DNA from: Brachionus rotundiformis
Taxonomy: Eukaryota > Rotifera > Eurotatoria > Ploima > Brachionidae
DNA: 64,000 bases
Assembly (NCBI GenBank): GCA_016802295.1
Contig: JAESIW010000208.1
Location: 606,515-670,514, forward strand
Direction of reading: 5' to 3'
Made by a program: the position numbers and the translations under genes. How positions within the stretch are numbered: the stretch's first letter is position 1; every line of letters begins with the position of its first letter. Under the pieces are notes generated by a model that worked only from the letters and a program-made list of their open reading frames with translations, was not told the origin of the DNA and did no database searches. Below are positions 22,552-33,290 of this stretch, in pieces.

Positions 22552-22800
22552 TTAAATAACAATAAATTTTTTAAAAATTACAATCGTATTTCGAAAATTT
22601 TGAAAGCTTTGAAATTTAGTTATGGCTAAAGAATTTTCTGATAAAATTTTACTCTTCCTTTTAACTTGTATGATTGACTTCAATACCAGTTGAAACTTAG
22701 CAAAGACACCTTTTGCTATAGCAAGTCTATTCTTAATGTCTTTATGCGTTCCCATTGCTACACACAAATATCTGAGTAACCACAAATGTCTCTAATAAAA
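22552..22800 (-). mobile_element. LINE reverse-transcriptase thumb fragment
   Basis: The frame reads YLCVAMGTHKDIKNRLAIAK and then GVFAKFQLVLKS. This matches the common LINE segment YLG...DIKNRLAKARGVFAKL...WKS just downstream of the RT palm. No other RT motif is attached. Confidence 0.65.
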
Positions 22801-23078
22801 TAGGCACTTTTTTATGGAAAAATTTCCGAATAGAAGAAATCCTATGATTACCGAATTCTTTTAATTTTAATTATTTGAATGAATCAATGCGCTTTAAAGT
22901 TATATTTTAAAGAAAAAATATTAGTTAGTTTAAATAATAAACATAAATTTAATTGATGATAGCTCAAATAAGATAAAAAATTATATTTGACCATTGAACC
23001 TAAATGTTCTGAGTGTGCTTGAGTAACTAGTTAATTCAATTACTGTATTTCATTACCGTAAACTCGCGGAAACAATCC

Positions 23079-23673
23079 CGGGGTTTAAAAGCGTAAATTC
23101 GGTTTTATTCCTGGCATTAAACATGTGCTTTGATTTTTTTTCGAAAATAGTTTTAAGCCCGGACTAAAACTGAATTTTTAATTTTAATGTCTCATTAAAT
23201 GCGCAAAAATAATTTTTTTTACAAAAAAAATTGACTTAAATTTTTATTCGAAAATATTACATTTTGGATTTAATGCGTGCATTAAAAGTGAAAATTCGAT
23301 TTAAAAAAAAATTTAAAATGTAAAAAATACTAAAAAAAAAGGTTAATTGGTTAATTAATACTGGTTAATTTATTTAGAACTCATGGCTAACTCTCTTTCA
23401 ATTGTCTTTTTGTTCTTATTTCCACGTTTTCTACCCCTCTTTTTAGGAATTGTGATATCTGGCTCGGTATCTGGAGTGCTCCTCTTATTTGACGTGGATG
23501 GTATTATAGAAGCTATTAAATAATTTTTTTACAAAAAAATTAATTTTGCGCATTTAATGAGACATTAAAATTAAAATTTCAGTTTTAGTCTGGCCTTAAA
23601 ACTAATTTCGAAAAAAATTCAAAACACATGTTTAATGCCGGGATTAAACCCGAATTTACGCTTTTAAACCCCG
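23079..23673. mobile_element. Small DNA transposon with ~150-bp terminal inverted repeats
   Basis: 23079-23225 and 23523-23673 are inverted copies of each other, with outer ends cggggtttaaaagcgtaaa and a low number of mismatches. Inside, on the minus strand, about 23390-23515 reads PKKRGRKRGNKNKKTIEREL, an AT-hook-like tail. It resembles the C-terminal tails of the SWIM transposase remnants at 12.7 and 46.9 kb. Long inverted repeats plus that tail suggest a deleted MULE-like element. No clear target-site duplication was found. Confidence 0.75.
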
Positions 23674-23759
23674 CATTATGAAACCCGAGATAAAGTTCGG
23701 TCATTCAAAAAAGTGACTCTCCTATCCTAGAGACTAAAATAATGCATGCTTTAAATTAA

Positions 23760-24020
23760 ACATGATTCAATTCAATTCAGAACAAATTTTGATAAACTAC
23801 AAAAATATCCATAACAAGCCGTCTGAAAAGAAGGCACTATTCCCTTTAAAATATTTTTTAAATATTAGACATTTTTTTGTAAATAATAATTCAAATAATA
23901 AAGGATAATTTTTGATTGAAATACAAGCAAGGATAAATAATAGATTATTTTATTTCACCGGCCAGTGAGTCAAAGTAAATTATACTTCTCCTCAACTGCC
24001 TTGGTTTTTCATTTATAATA
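23760..24020. repeat. LINE-associated repeat pieces
   Basis: 23765-23845 (ending gccgtctgaaaagaaggcac) is the inverse of sequence at 27385-27480 and 29945-30015. 23925-24020, with ttatttcaccggccagtgagtca, is the inverse of 31465-31555. They look like 3'-end fragments of one LINE family scattered in both orientations. Confidence 0.6.
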
Positions 24021-24469
24021 AAAATTTTGGTGTTTCTCAATTAGCTTTAAATAATTTTAGTGACATCTTTTTGGGCAACATAAAATTGCATTGTTACCAA
24101 GATATTAGATTAGAGATAGAGTAATTGTTCAGTGGGTCTGACAATCAATCATTTTTCAAAAGTTTAAAAAATAAAGCTTTCAAATGTTAAAAGAATAAAA
24201 AATCTGCCATGAAATTTAATTGCGCATCTAAAAATGTTTGAGCAATATTGAGCGCTTGAAATTTGATCAAAAATCTATTATAATCAACTAAAGTACCGAA
24301 AACCTTGCGAATAAGTGTTCCCAAAATCGTGTCTTTATTAAAAATTTAAGCTCTTGGAAGATAGAAAATTTTCTTCAAATCAAATATTTTGAACATTTCT
24401 AAATTTAATTTACACGAAAGCAACATAGAAAGAACAAAGCTACTTTTGATTAGCTTTAAAAAAGAGTGT

Positions 24470-24700
24470 CTTAGGGGCGCACTTATTTGCAAGGGTATAC
24501 GGTATTGTAAAAGAGGAGATTCGCTTTTGATTTTAATAAAGCTTATTAAGCAATTGTTTATTCTTTAGTTCATGCTTACGATTTGGCCAATCCTTAAACT
24601 AAACTAGACATAACCGTACGAACAAAATTCTGGTTTAAAATTCTCTAAGTATTAATTTAGTTGTGTTAGAGAGTGACTTGAAGCAGTCTCTTTATCTTAC
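24470..24700 (+). mobile_element. LINE RT fragment
   Basis: One frame starts FDFNKAY and is interrupted by stops. The same sequence occurs in inverse at 30680-30790, next to a recognisable FADD-box RT, which identifies it as part of that LINE. Confidence 0.5.
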
Positions 24701-25809
24701 ATTCTTATGCATGCACTTTTCTGCAGTTAGTCTTTATTATTATAAATGGACCACATTTTATAATATTAGCAGATTCCGAATAAAGAGTTACCCAAACATA
24801 ATTCTTTCTCTTAATTAAACTTAATCCCTTATAAGTTCCTGAATACCTCTGGTTAGGGAACAGGCTTATACAAAGTGGACTATAACAGTTGGTATTGTCG
24901 TTTGTCAAGATCTAACATTGCTGGTCAAGAATAGCTTTTCCAATAAGCTGTCTCGTATATAATTAACCGATATTTGACCATAAATAATAGCTCTTCAAGA
25001 AACACCTAAAGTAGGGAAAGTGTTCTAAATGAAGCGTAAGCTTCAGAACTGTGCAGTTGTTCGAGCTTCTTCAAAGGAGTGGTGAATTATTGACACAATG
25101 CATGAACAGAAGCTGTCGTAAAACGTGCTGACTCAAGCAGGCATCAACTAGCTCTGATTGATCTTGCATTAACACCAGACACAATGCATGCAAGCTTCTT
25201 TTGTTCGTACTTGGCAAGCTCCATTTTGACTTATCCACCAAGTGAAACTATAATAGAATAAATAATTAATAGGCAAGAAAACATATTCCAAATGATTAAA
25301 TATTAATCGCTGCGAGTTTTTCAATTCTCAATCGGTTCTTTTTACTTTTCATAGGAATATAAAAACTAACTAATTGATTCTTTTATTCCGATTGTCATTC
25401 ACAAATTCAAACTCCACCTGAAGATAACTAAAAAAATCGATTAAATAAAATTAAAAAATCCAAAATCAAATTCTAATTGGCTCATTAATCCGACCACTAG
25501 CATACTCAATCAACAAACTAATTAATTATTACTGATTTTGTTCCAACCAGCTATTGGCTGCAAACTAATTTCGAAACAAAAACAACTCTCTTTCCTTAAG
25601 AAGCTGCAAATTTCAAATTTTTTTTTTGAAATATAAAAAATAAAACTAGAAAATAACTAAATTTTATAAAGTAAAAAAAGAAAATCCAAATCCCCGAACA
25701 ACTCTAACCATTTTTGAATAAACCGTTTAAAATTAATTAATCTAATTAATAAGTATTTAATTATTAAATTAGCATGAATATTTTAAACTATTGATATTGA
25801 AGCAGAGAA
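24701..25809. other. 5' flank of POU4
   Basis: 24940-25240 is less AT-rich than its surroundings, with several atgcatg words. It has no recognisable gene. A minus-strand frame at 24705-24908 contains a few Cys but no family pattern. 25440-25800 is rich in TAAT-type words that homeodomain proteins can bind, which is also expected from base composition. Confidence 0.4.
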
Positions 25810-28800
25810 ATGAACCCGTTTTACACCACACATCACAGCCACTTGTCGCCATTTAATCCCAATCAGCCGCAGCATTTCAACTCGGCACAGATCAGCCAAT
25901 TCCCGAGTCAGAGTCAGTCCCAGGTGTCGCCCAATTCGAGCTCAGTACTAGCCGCTGCTCAGTTCTATGCACGCTCCAATCAGGACCAATTCCGGCATCG
26001 CATTGCGCCACAGTCCGCGCCCACTGTCACCCCATCTAACACGGTAAATTTTCATTTTAGAAAAAAAATCAAAAAACAAAAACAAATTTCTTCATTCGCA
26101 CTGAAAATCGATTTTTGCCAAACAAGTTTTAAATTAATTAGTGCTAATAATCTTCTTTGTAGAGCATATGTACACAAATTCATGCTTTTTTTCCAGTCTC
26201 TAGTGGAAGAGTATTTGTTTCATGGACAATTTTAATACTTTCGTGTTTGGTTTATTGTTTATTTTAGTCTTTTTTTTACTATCAACAATCAAAAGTTGTT
26301 GCTAGATATTTTCTTTCCATGAATACATTTTTTACCTTTATTTAACAGTAGACTATCAAAGTATTATGAATTTGATTTAAAAACAGCTTATATAAGAAGC
26401 TAGCCCGTTTAGCCGAACGATCTTTGTTTTAGTCTTATGGACAGGGACTCGAGGACTCAGACTCGGTTTTATAAAATAGGGACCAGTTCTAGCAGTGTAG
26501 AAGATCAACAATTCACTATTCTCTAAATTAAGCACATTCAAAACTCCTTCAATATCCCAAATTAACTAATTTTATTTTTATGACTCCCCTTTAATATTAT
26601 TATGACATCTTTTTTACTTTACTATATTTTTTATCCGTTCATAGCATTTATCACTTCAAAAATTAGAGACATGAAAAATACATGTTTTTAAATGAGACAT
26701 GTATTTGGTAAAAAATACCCTGAATAAAGAATAATTTTGATTGAAATACCAGTAAGTTTCTTCCATTTTGAGACAAAAACAATAATTAAGCGAGTTTAAA
26801 TCAAATATAAATTATCTAGAAGAGTTTGAAATATGGCGTGGTTTGGCGTCTTTTGTTTATTTACCCAAGCAGCTCCGAATGGCACATCTTTCTTTTCAGT
26901 ACTCTTGTTAGCAATTTTAATTTTACAAAATTTAGATTAGTTTAAAAAAAAAGAAAAAATAAAAAAAAGGAATATTTTTGTTTATAATTTGTATCTATAT
27001 TTTTGACCAAGTTCAGCTATGTAGCTGGTTTGCAGTAAAATCAATTAATTCCTTGGCAGTTGATTCGTGATCACATCTTGATTTTAAAAATCTAATGAGC
27101 ATTTGCTTTATCATCGATTTTTTTGATTTTTAATGACTTGTGGATCATAAAACCTGTTTAGCTTAGCTGTATTGCCGAACGTTCGGCAACAAGTACAAAC
27201 ATTTACTCAAATTTATTGACATGTGTGTAGATAGTTTTGCTAAAATTGAGTTGTTTGTATTCCAATCTAAAATTAACCTTTATCTGAATTATTTATTTAC
27301 AAAAAATTGTCTCTTGTTTAAAAGAAAATTCATGAATCATATCTAATATTTATTTATTTTTTTATGTAAAAAATAGTTTAGAGAGAATAGTGCCTTCTTT
27401 TCAGCCAGTCTGTTAGGGATATATTTGTAATTTATCAAAATTTGTTCTAAATTGTATTGAATCATGTGTAATGTAAAACATGCATTATTCTTGTCTCTGA
27501 TATAAGAGTCACTTTTTTGAATGAACTAGAAGAAATACTTTGATGACCGAACTTGCTTATATTTGATGAAACAAGTTAGCTCTTGAATTTGAATGGAAGA
27601 TTGTAATTCTAAATAAGGTACATTTTTACATAGTGTTGTTTACTCCTCTTTTTTTGACGAGAATAAGTAAATAATAGCTCGCGGATGAAAAAGATCAAGC
27701 CCAAGTATATCACTAGTTAAAAAGAAGTAAAATATTTAGAAAGAAGCTCAAGAGAGGATAAGTAATAACAAAAACATTTACTAGCTGCTGCAATAAGGAC
27801 ACCTTTTTTTAGAGATTTTCATTTTTTGATTGATATTTTTTATATTTAAGCCATTTAAATATCAACATAGATAAAAAAAAATATTTTCTAAATTTCTAAA
27901 TCAAAATTTCTACTCATTACTGATCCTGAATAAAAAGATTTGAAAAAGTTTAGGTAAACTCTAACCTCAAACTTTAACTAGATTTGATGCTAATCAATAA
28001 AAAATGAACCATTTTAATTTTTAATTAATTTATTTATTAATTAGTTAAATTAAATGATTTATAAGGCAATATTTTACACACAGAAATGTGAATAACATAA
28101 CAGATCTTAAGAATAATTAACAAAGTTTATAAATTAATAGTGCTTTATTAAGTGGAAGATTAATTGCTTTATGGAAAATTTTAGTCGCTTAAAAAGAACT
28201 AAATTCTGAGAACTTTGGCTTTTGAAGTGCATGAAAACTCTAAAAATTGACCGAGTAATTGTTTAAGTTTATAAATTAATTGTGCTTTATTAAGTGGAAG
28301 AGTAATTGCTTTATGGAAAATTTCAAATTTGAGCCAGCACCAGCCAATCTTTTCCCAACCATTGAGGACTCATTTATAGCCAGAGCAGAGGCCGCAGTGG
28401 CCGCGGCCAAACAAGACAATCTGTACATGAGCGGACACCACTTGCCCAACCGCATCTCGTTCGAGAACTCGAACGAAAGCGAGCGGGCCTCGTCCACCTC
28501 TTCACTCTATCAACAGCAAGGCAACAACAGCAATTTTGTCGAGGCCAATAGCAACGCTTTCTACAACGCGTTCTATGCCTCGCACCAGTCCCCATCCAGC
28601 CAAATAACGCAGCACGCTTCGGCAGCCATAGCGGCCGCCGCAGCAGCCGCAGCATCCATTCACCAAACAGACATTGACATAGACCCGCGCGAGCTTGAGA
28701 ACTTTGCCGAAAAATTCAAACAACGAAGAATCAAGCTCGGCGTCACGCAAGCCGATGTCGGCCAGCAGTTGAGCAAGCTCAAGTTGCCCGGCGTCGGCAG

Positions 28801-29233
28801 TCTCAGCCAGTCGACCATCTGTCGCTTCGAGTCGCTCACTCTCAGCCACAACAACATGATCGCACTCAAGCCTGTGTTGCAGGCCTGGCTCGAGCAGGCC
28901 GAAATCGACGCCAAAAGCAACAGAAAGAAGCCGGACGACCCTACTGTCCACAGTCTCATCAGCCCTGTGAGCTCTGCCCCGGGCGGTCTCATCATCAACC
29001 AACACAATCACCACAGAGAGCTCAGCGATCGCAAGCGCAAGCGCACATCGATCGCTGCTCCCGAGAAACGATCTCTAGAGGCCTACTTCACTGTCCAGCC
29101 TCGGCCCTCTGGCGAAAAAATTGCCCAGATTGCCGAAAAGCTCGACTTGAAAAAAAATGTTGTCAGAGTATGGTTTTGTAACCAAAGACAAAAGCAGAAA
29201 AGAATGAAATTTGCGGCTATTCAAAGCCGATAG
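25810..29233 (+). CDS. POU4: POU class 4 homeodomain transcription factor (Brn3/Unc-86/Acj6 type)
   Basis: Two exons, 25810-26043 and 28295-29233, are joined in phase 0 across a 2,251-bp intron to give 390 aa. The N-terminal part is Gln/Ser/Pro-rich. A POU-IV box (NLFPTIEDSFIARAEA) follows soon after the splice. The POU-specific domain starts DPRELENFAEKFKQRR and includes SQSTICRFESLTLSHNN. The homeodomain has RKRKRTSIAAPEKRSLEAYF and VRVWFCNQRQKQKRMK. The class 4 signature is unmistakable. In animals these factors specify sensory neurons and act in the nucleus. An alternative start is the ATG at 28325 inside exon 2 (MENFKFEP), with a non-coding first exon. The coding DNA is much richer in G+C than its surroundings. 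Confidence 0.95.
27380..27490 (-). mobile_element. LINE 3'-end fragment inside POU4 intron
   Basis: Shares 'tagtgccttcttttcagccag' and 'aatttatcaaaatttgttct' with the LINE ends at 29945-30020, and inversely with 23770-23845. Confidence 0.6.
28125..28183 (+). repeat. Decoy duplicate of the POU4 exon-2 acceptor
   Basis: About 57 bp here match 28266-28322 with only a few mismatches. The match includes the acceptor attaag and the first codons of exon 2 (through ATGGAAAAT). If used as an acceptor, the frame would run FSRLKRTKF and then stop. Confidence 0.75.
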
Positions 29234-29934
29234 CTTCTAGACAAACATTGATACGTCCAGTCATTCCATTTTACAGAGTAAACACGTGTGACATGAAACC
29301 AAGTTCTCATTTTTGAACAATCAAATTTCAATACGTGATTTTTATTTATTTAATAGAAAAAGAAAAATTCAATTAATTGTCAATAGTTCTTTCAAATATT
29401 CCTAAAATAACAAAAAAAAATTGAAAAAAAAATCAAGCAACTTAAGAACACAAACGCGAGCTCTTTTTTCTCTTATATTTTCCTTATTCCCTCAATCGGG
29501 GAACAAGTAATTAACGTCATTTATAAATGGATAAACTCTTTTTTTTTTCTTTATTTTTTTTAAATTATTTTTCTACTAATTCGCCGTTTTTTGATTCTAA
29601 ATTTTGTACAGATTTTACCTGAATAAATATTTTTGACACACACACGAACTAGAACAGATGTTGATTTTTAATTTTTATCTTAAATGCAAAACCAAGTCCC
29701 ATATTACAAACTTTGTTTCCTTTTTTATCGATTTTGTACGACTCAAACAAAGTCGATAGTTCACCATAGTAAGACAAATCTAATTATTCTTAAGCAAATT
29801 ATCCTATTTGGCTGACAAATATTTACAAACTATGTATAGTTCGCATAACAATCGAACAACGCAATTTTTCTTTTTCTAAAACTTGTTGATATTTATTATT
29901 TATTAAAAATATAATTTAGAGGAAACAGTTCCTC
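29234..29934. other. 3' flank of POU4
   Basis: Probable 3' UTR and intergenic DNA; no gene seen. AATAAA-like words occur at several points, and tgaataaata at 29620 is a plausible poly(A) signal. Confidence 0.4.
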
Positions 29935-30790
29935 AGCAGCTCCGAACGGCGCAGTGCCTTCTTTTTGGCCAGCCTGGTAGGAATATTTTTGCAATTTATC
30001 AATGTAGTTTATCAAAAACTGTTCTGAATTTTTGTTGTGATTCATTAGGTCTTTTAGACAGGTAATTGTGGATTTCTTTTGCGATTAGTTCAGGTTGGGC
30101 TCTCATTTTCATAAGTTTAATGAATAGTTGGTTTGATCTGTCTTCAATTATTTCGATTTTAAGCTCTCTAGTATCAATTTTTGTTTTGTTAAGAGGAAAA
30201 AATTCCATCACACTCAGTTCCTCAATTTAAAATAATAAAACAGTAGTCAAACAACGAGCGGATTAGAGTCTTATATAGGGATAAATTGATTCTTAGGGAT
30301 GAACTCCATTTAAAGCTTTTAATTTTGCGAATTAGATTCATTTTTGACGCTTGTTTCTTAATGATGTCTTGTAGATGTGCTGTGTAGGCAAGTAATTGAT
30401 CCCTAAAAAAGGTTGGACTTCTCTCTAGTGGTACCTCTTCTTGCTCAATTTTTATATTTAGCTTGTATTTTCTTTCGTATTTACTTCTAGCACCAGCTCT
30501 TGTGAAAGTAGTGTTTGTTTAATTAATTTTGAAGCCCCATTTTTTGCAAAACTGTACGATTTTCTCTATTGCATCTTAAAGAAGATGCTCAATTTCTCTT
30601 TAAAAGGTTCTAGTAATCCATATGCAAAGATCATCTGCAAACAGTGAAAAATTTCGTCCGATCATGTCTGTTATGGTTTAAGGATTGGCCAAACCCTGTA
30701 AGCATGAATTAAAAAATAAACTCTTGTTTAATAAGCTTTATTAAAATCAAAAGTGAATCCCGACATAATTGTCACACCTAAGCTACAAGC
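29935..30790 (-). mobile_element. LINE reverse-transcriptase 3'-half fossil
   Basis: On the minus strand, in order: GRNFSLFADDLCIW (catalytic FADD box), IEKIVQFCKKWGFKIN, SPTFLGINYLPTQHIYKT, LRINLSLYKTLIRSLFDYCF, and a further frame (30211-29999) with AQPELIAKEIHNYLS. Stops interrupt it in several places. The 5' RT part and endonuclease are absent. It is the best-preserved member of the family whose scraps lie at 23.8, 24.5 and 27.4 kb. Confidence 0.8.
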
Positions 30791-33290
30791 TACAAATACT
30801 CTATTTTTAATATAATTTCTTGAGAACAAAGAAATTTCATGTTGCTCAAAAAAATGTCGCTTAAATTATTTAAAGCAATTTGAATTGAAAAAAATTTAAT
30901 AAATTTCATTTAAACATTTCAATGTTTTACTTTTTTAAATAATTTTATAAAATTTCAAATTTCATTTTTAATTTGTAAGATTGATTTCATATTATTTAAA
31001 TAAATAGAGTATTTATCGATCTTTATGACACTAACCTGTTGATTAACCTTGAAATTGAAAAAAATTGAAAGCCTAAGAGTTCAAAACAAATCTACCCTTA
31101 AAAAAAGTTTTATTTCTTTCAGACCAAGTTATTCAATGAATTTAATCAATTTGTTTTAAATCATATATTTTCTGAAAGAAGATAAAATTTTCTACATTCT
31201 TGTGAATGTTTTTTTCTTAGGAAAAGGGTGTGACAATTTTTATTTTTAAAAAAAGCATTTTTTTTACTTAATTCGTATGTAGTCCCAGAGACCACTTTTT
31301 TCTTAAAGAATAAACTAGACAAAATTCTAAACATATCTATGGTTTTACTTATTTTAATTTTTTTTTAATTATTAATTTCGAGCCAGGTCTTTAGAGTAAA
31401 GAAGTAGAGAATTCGACCTAATACCTCCACAACCGTCAATAAAAAGCTCATTAACTTTAAATAAATGACCAAGGCAGAGGAGGAGAAGTATAATTTACTC
31501 TGACTCACTGGCTGGTGAAATAAAATAATCTTTTATTTATCCTCGCTTGTGTTACCTAGTTATTAGACATTATGAAGACCTTTGCTTGCATCTCAATCAA
31601 AAAGTATTCTTTATTGGAATTTTGAAGTTCTTTTCAATTCGATCGCTTCAACTCAGAAAAACTTGAATAACTTTTTTACCTTAAAGAGTACTTCTGTAAA
31701 ATGTTTTATCTTCGAGCAACTTTGCTTGATAGATCAAACCCTGCAGAATGATTGCATACTTTTTGATGGTGTGCAAAATGCTGAAAGTTGCAGAGTCAAC
31801 TTCCGGTACTTCACAACCCCTCTTATATCTGAAATATTTATTTACAAAAAAATTTTTAAAATAAAATTCTAATGTAAAAAATACACAATCTAATGGATTT
31901 AACATTAAAACTTCCGATTTAAATTAACCTTTTCAATGCAAAATTAGGAGCGATATTAAGTTTGATCGATCATAAATCCAAATTTTTGTTTATTTAATTA
32001 GAAATTTCTTTTAATTATTTTTAAATTTAAAATCCCTCATACCTTCTGATGTTAATCTATGGCAATTCAAGCCATACTGGATGGGCAAGCGAAATAAGTA
32101 AATAAGAGCTGGGGGATAAAAAAAGCCTAGCCCAAGTAAACCATTGGTTACAAATGAATAAAAATATTCAGAAAGAAACTCAGGATAGTAGTGGTAGCAA
32201 TCGAATGGATTGATGTTTACTGAAAAGTTTGCGTTTCCATTTCTGCTATTTCTAAACTTGAATATATAGATTACTTTTCTTTATAGTTATCAGCAAATAA
32301 ACTTTACCAAAATAAAAAAAGTCGAATATTTTTTAAACATTCATTTTGTATAATCATCAAAAATTTAATATTTCTTTTTTATCAATCTAGAAAAAAAGTC
32401 ATTTTTTTAATTTTTAAGCAATAAGCAATTTAATTTTATTTTTTAAGATATATATACATATATATTTTAAATTTATCTGCATTAGTTATTAGACAAATAG
32501 GTTTTTAGATCAAATAAATTAAACAGTCCTACAAGTTGAACAAGACGTAGTTAACTGTCAATCGAGAGACAACTTGCTAAACTTTTAATTTTTAAGATCC
32601 AATTTAATAAATATAAATAATATTAAACCATTAATTTCAAAAAGTGTAAATGAACAAAATTATTTTATATGCATATTGATATTAATGTTTAATTTTGTAA
32701 AATCTAAATTTTCAATTGTACTTTTGTGATTTTAACATTTTTTTAAAAAATTCGAAAAATTTAATCAATAATAATATTTCATATTTATTTTGTATAAAAA
32801 AAGTTTGTTTATCTTAGTTTTTCAGAGTTAAATAATAAATTTTCCAAAAATTAAATATATTATTTTTAGAATTTTACTTTCTAAAAATATTGTTCTTTAA
32901 TGTAAAGTTTTGGCATTGTTGTTTATTTTCCAATTTTACAAGAGCCAAGACAAATAAAGTTTCAACTCAAATCAAAATAATAAAATGAATAACAATTTAG
33001 AAAAAAACAAAAACTCCCAACTCATAATTATAAAATAATTAAAAGAAAATAAATAATTAAAAAAATCAAATGCTCAACAATTTAAAATTTTTTAGATATT
33101 TTTAAAGAAGAATATTTAATGATTAAATAAAAGGTAAACTTTTTTTAGCTAATTTTAGTTATTAAATATTAAATTCATTAAAACAAAATTAAAATTTTAA
33201 AAGCTTCATATCAATATAATTAATTTTGCATTATTAAAAAATAAATTAATAGCCCTCGCAACACACTCTTAAATCTTAATTAGAAATAAT
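30791..33290. other. Gene-poor spacer with repeat pieces
   Basis: 31465-31555 is the inverse of 23925-24020. 32085-32205 repeats 27655-27775. An open frame at 31582-31872 shows no recognisable domain. The rest is AT-rich, with nothing recognised. Confidence 0.5.

Larger units (their letters stand above)
26044..28294 (+). other. POU4 intron 1 with LINE scraps
   Basis: GT at 26044 and AG at 28293-28294. It holds a LINE 3' piece in minus orientation (27380-27490) and a repeat (27655-27775) that recurs at 32085-32205. A near copy of the exon-2 acceptor lies at 28125-28183. This is by far the longest intron in the window. Confidence 0.75.

Noticed and set aside
24705..24908. Cys-containing 67-codon minus-strand frame
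   Set aside because: There is no clear family pattern, no signal peptide, and it lies amid LINE debris.
28374..29014. Several long antisense frames over POU4 exon 2
   Set aside because: They are shadows of the GC-rich homeodomain exon.
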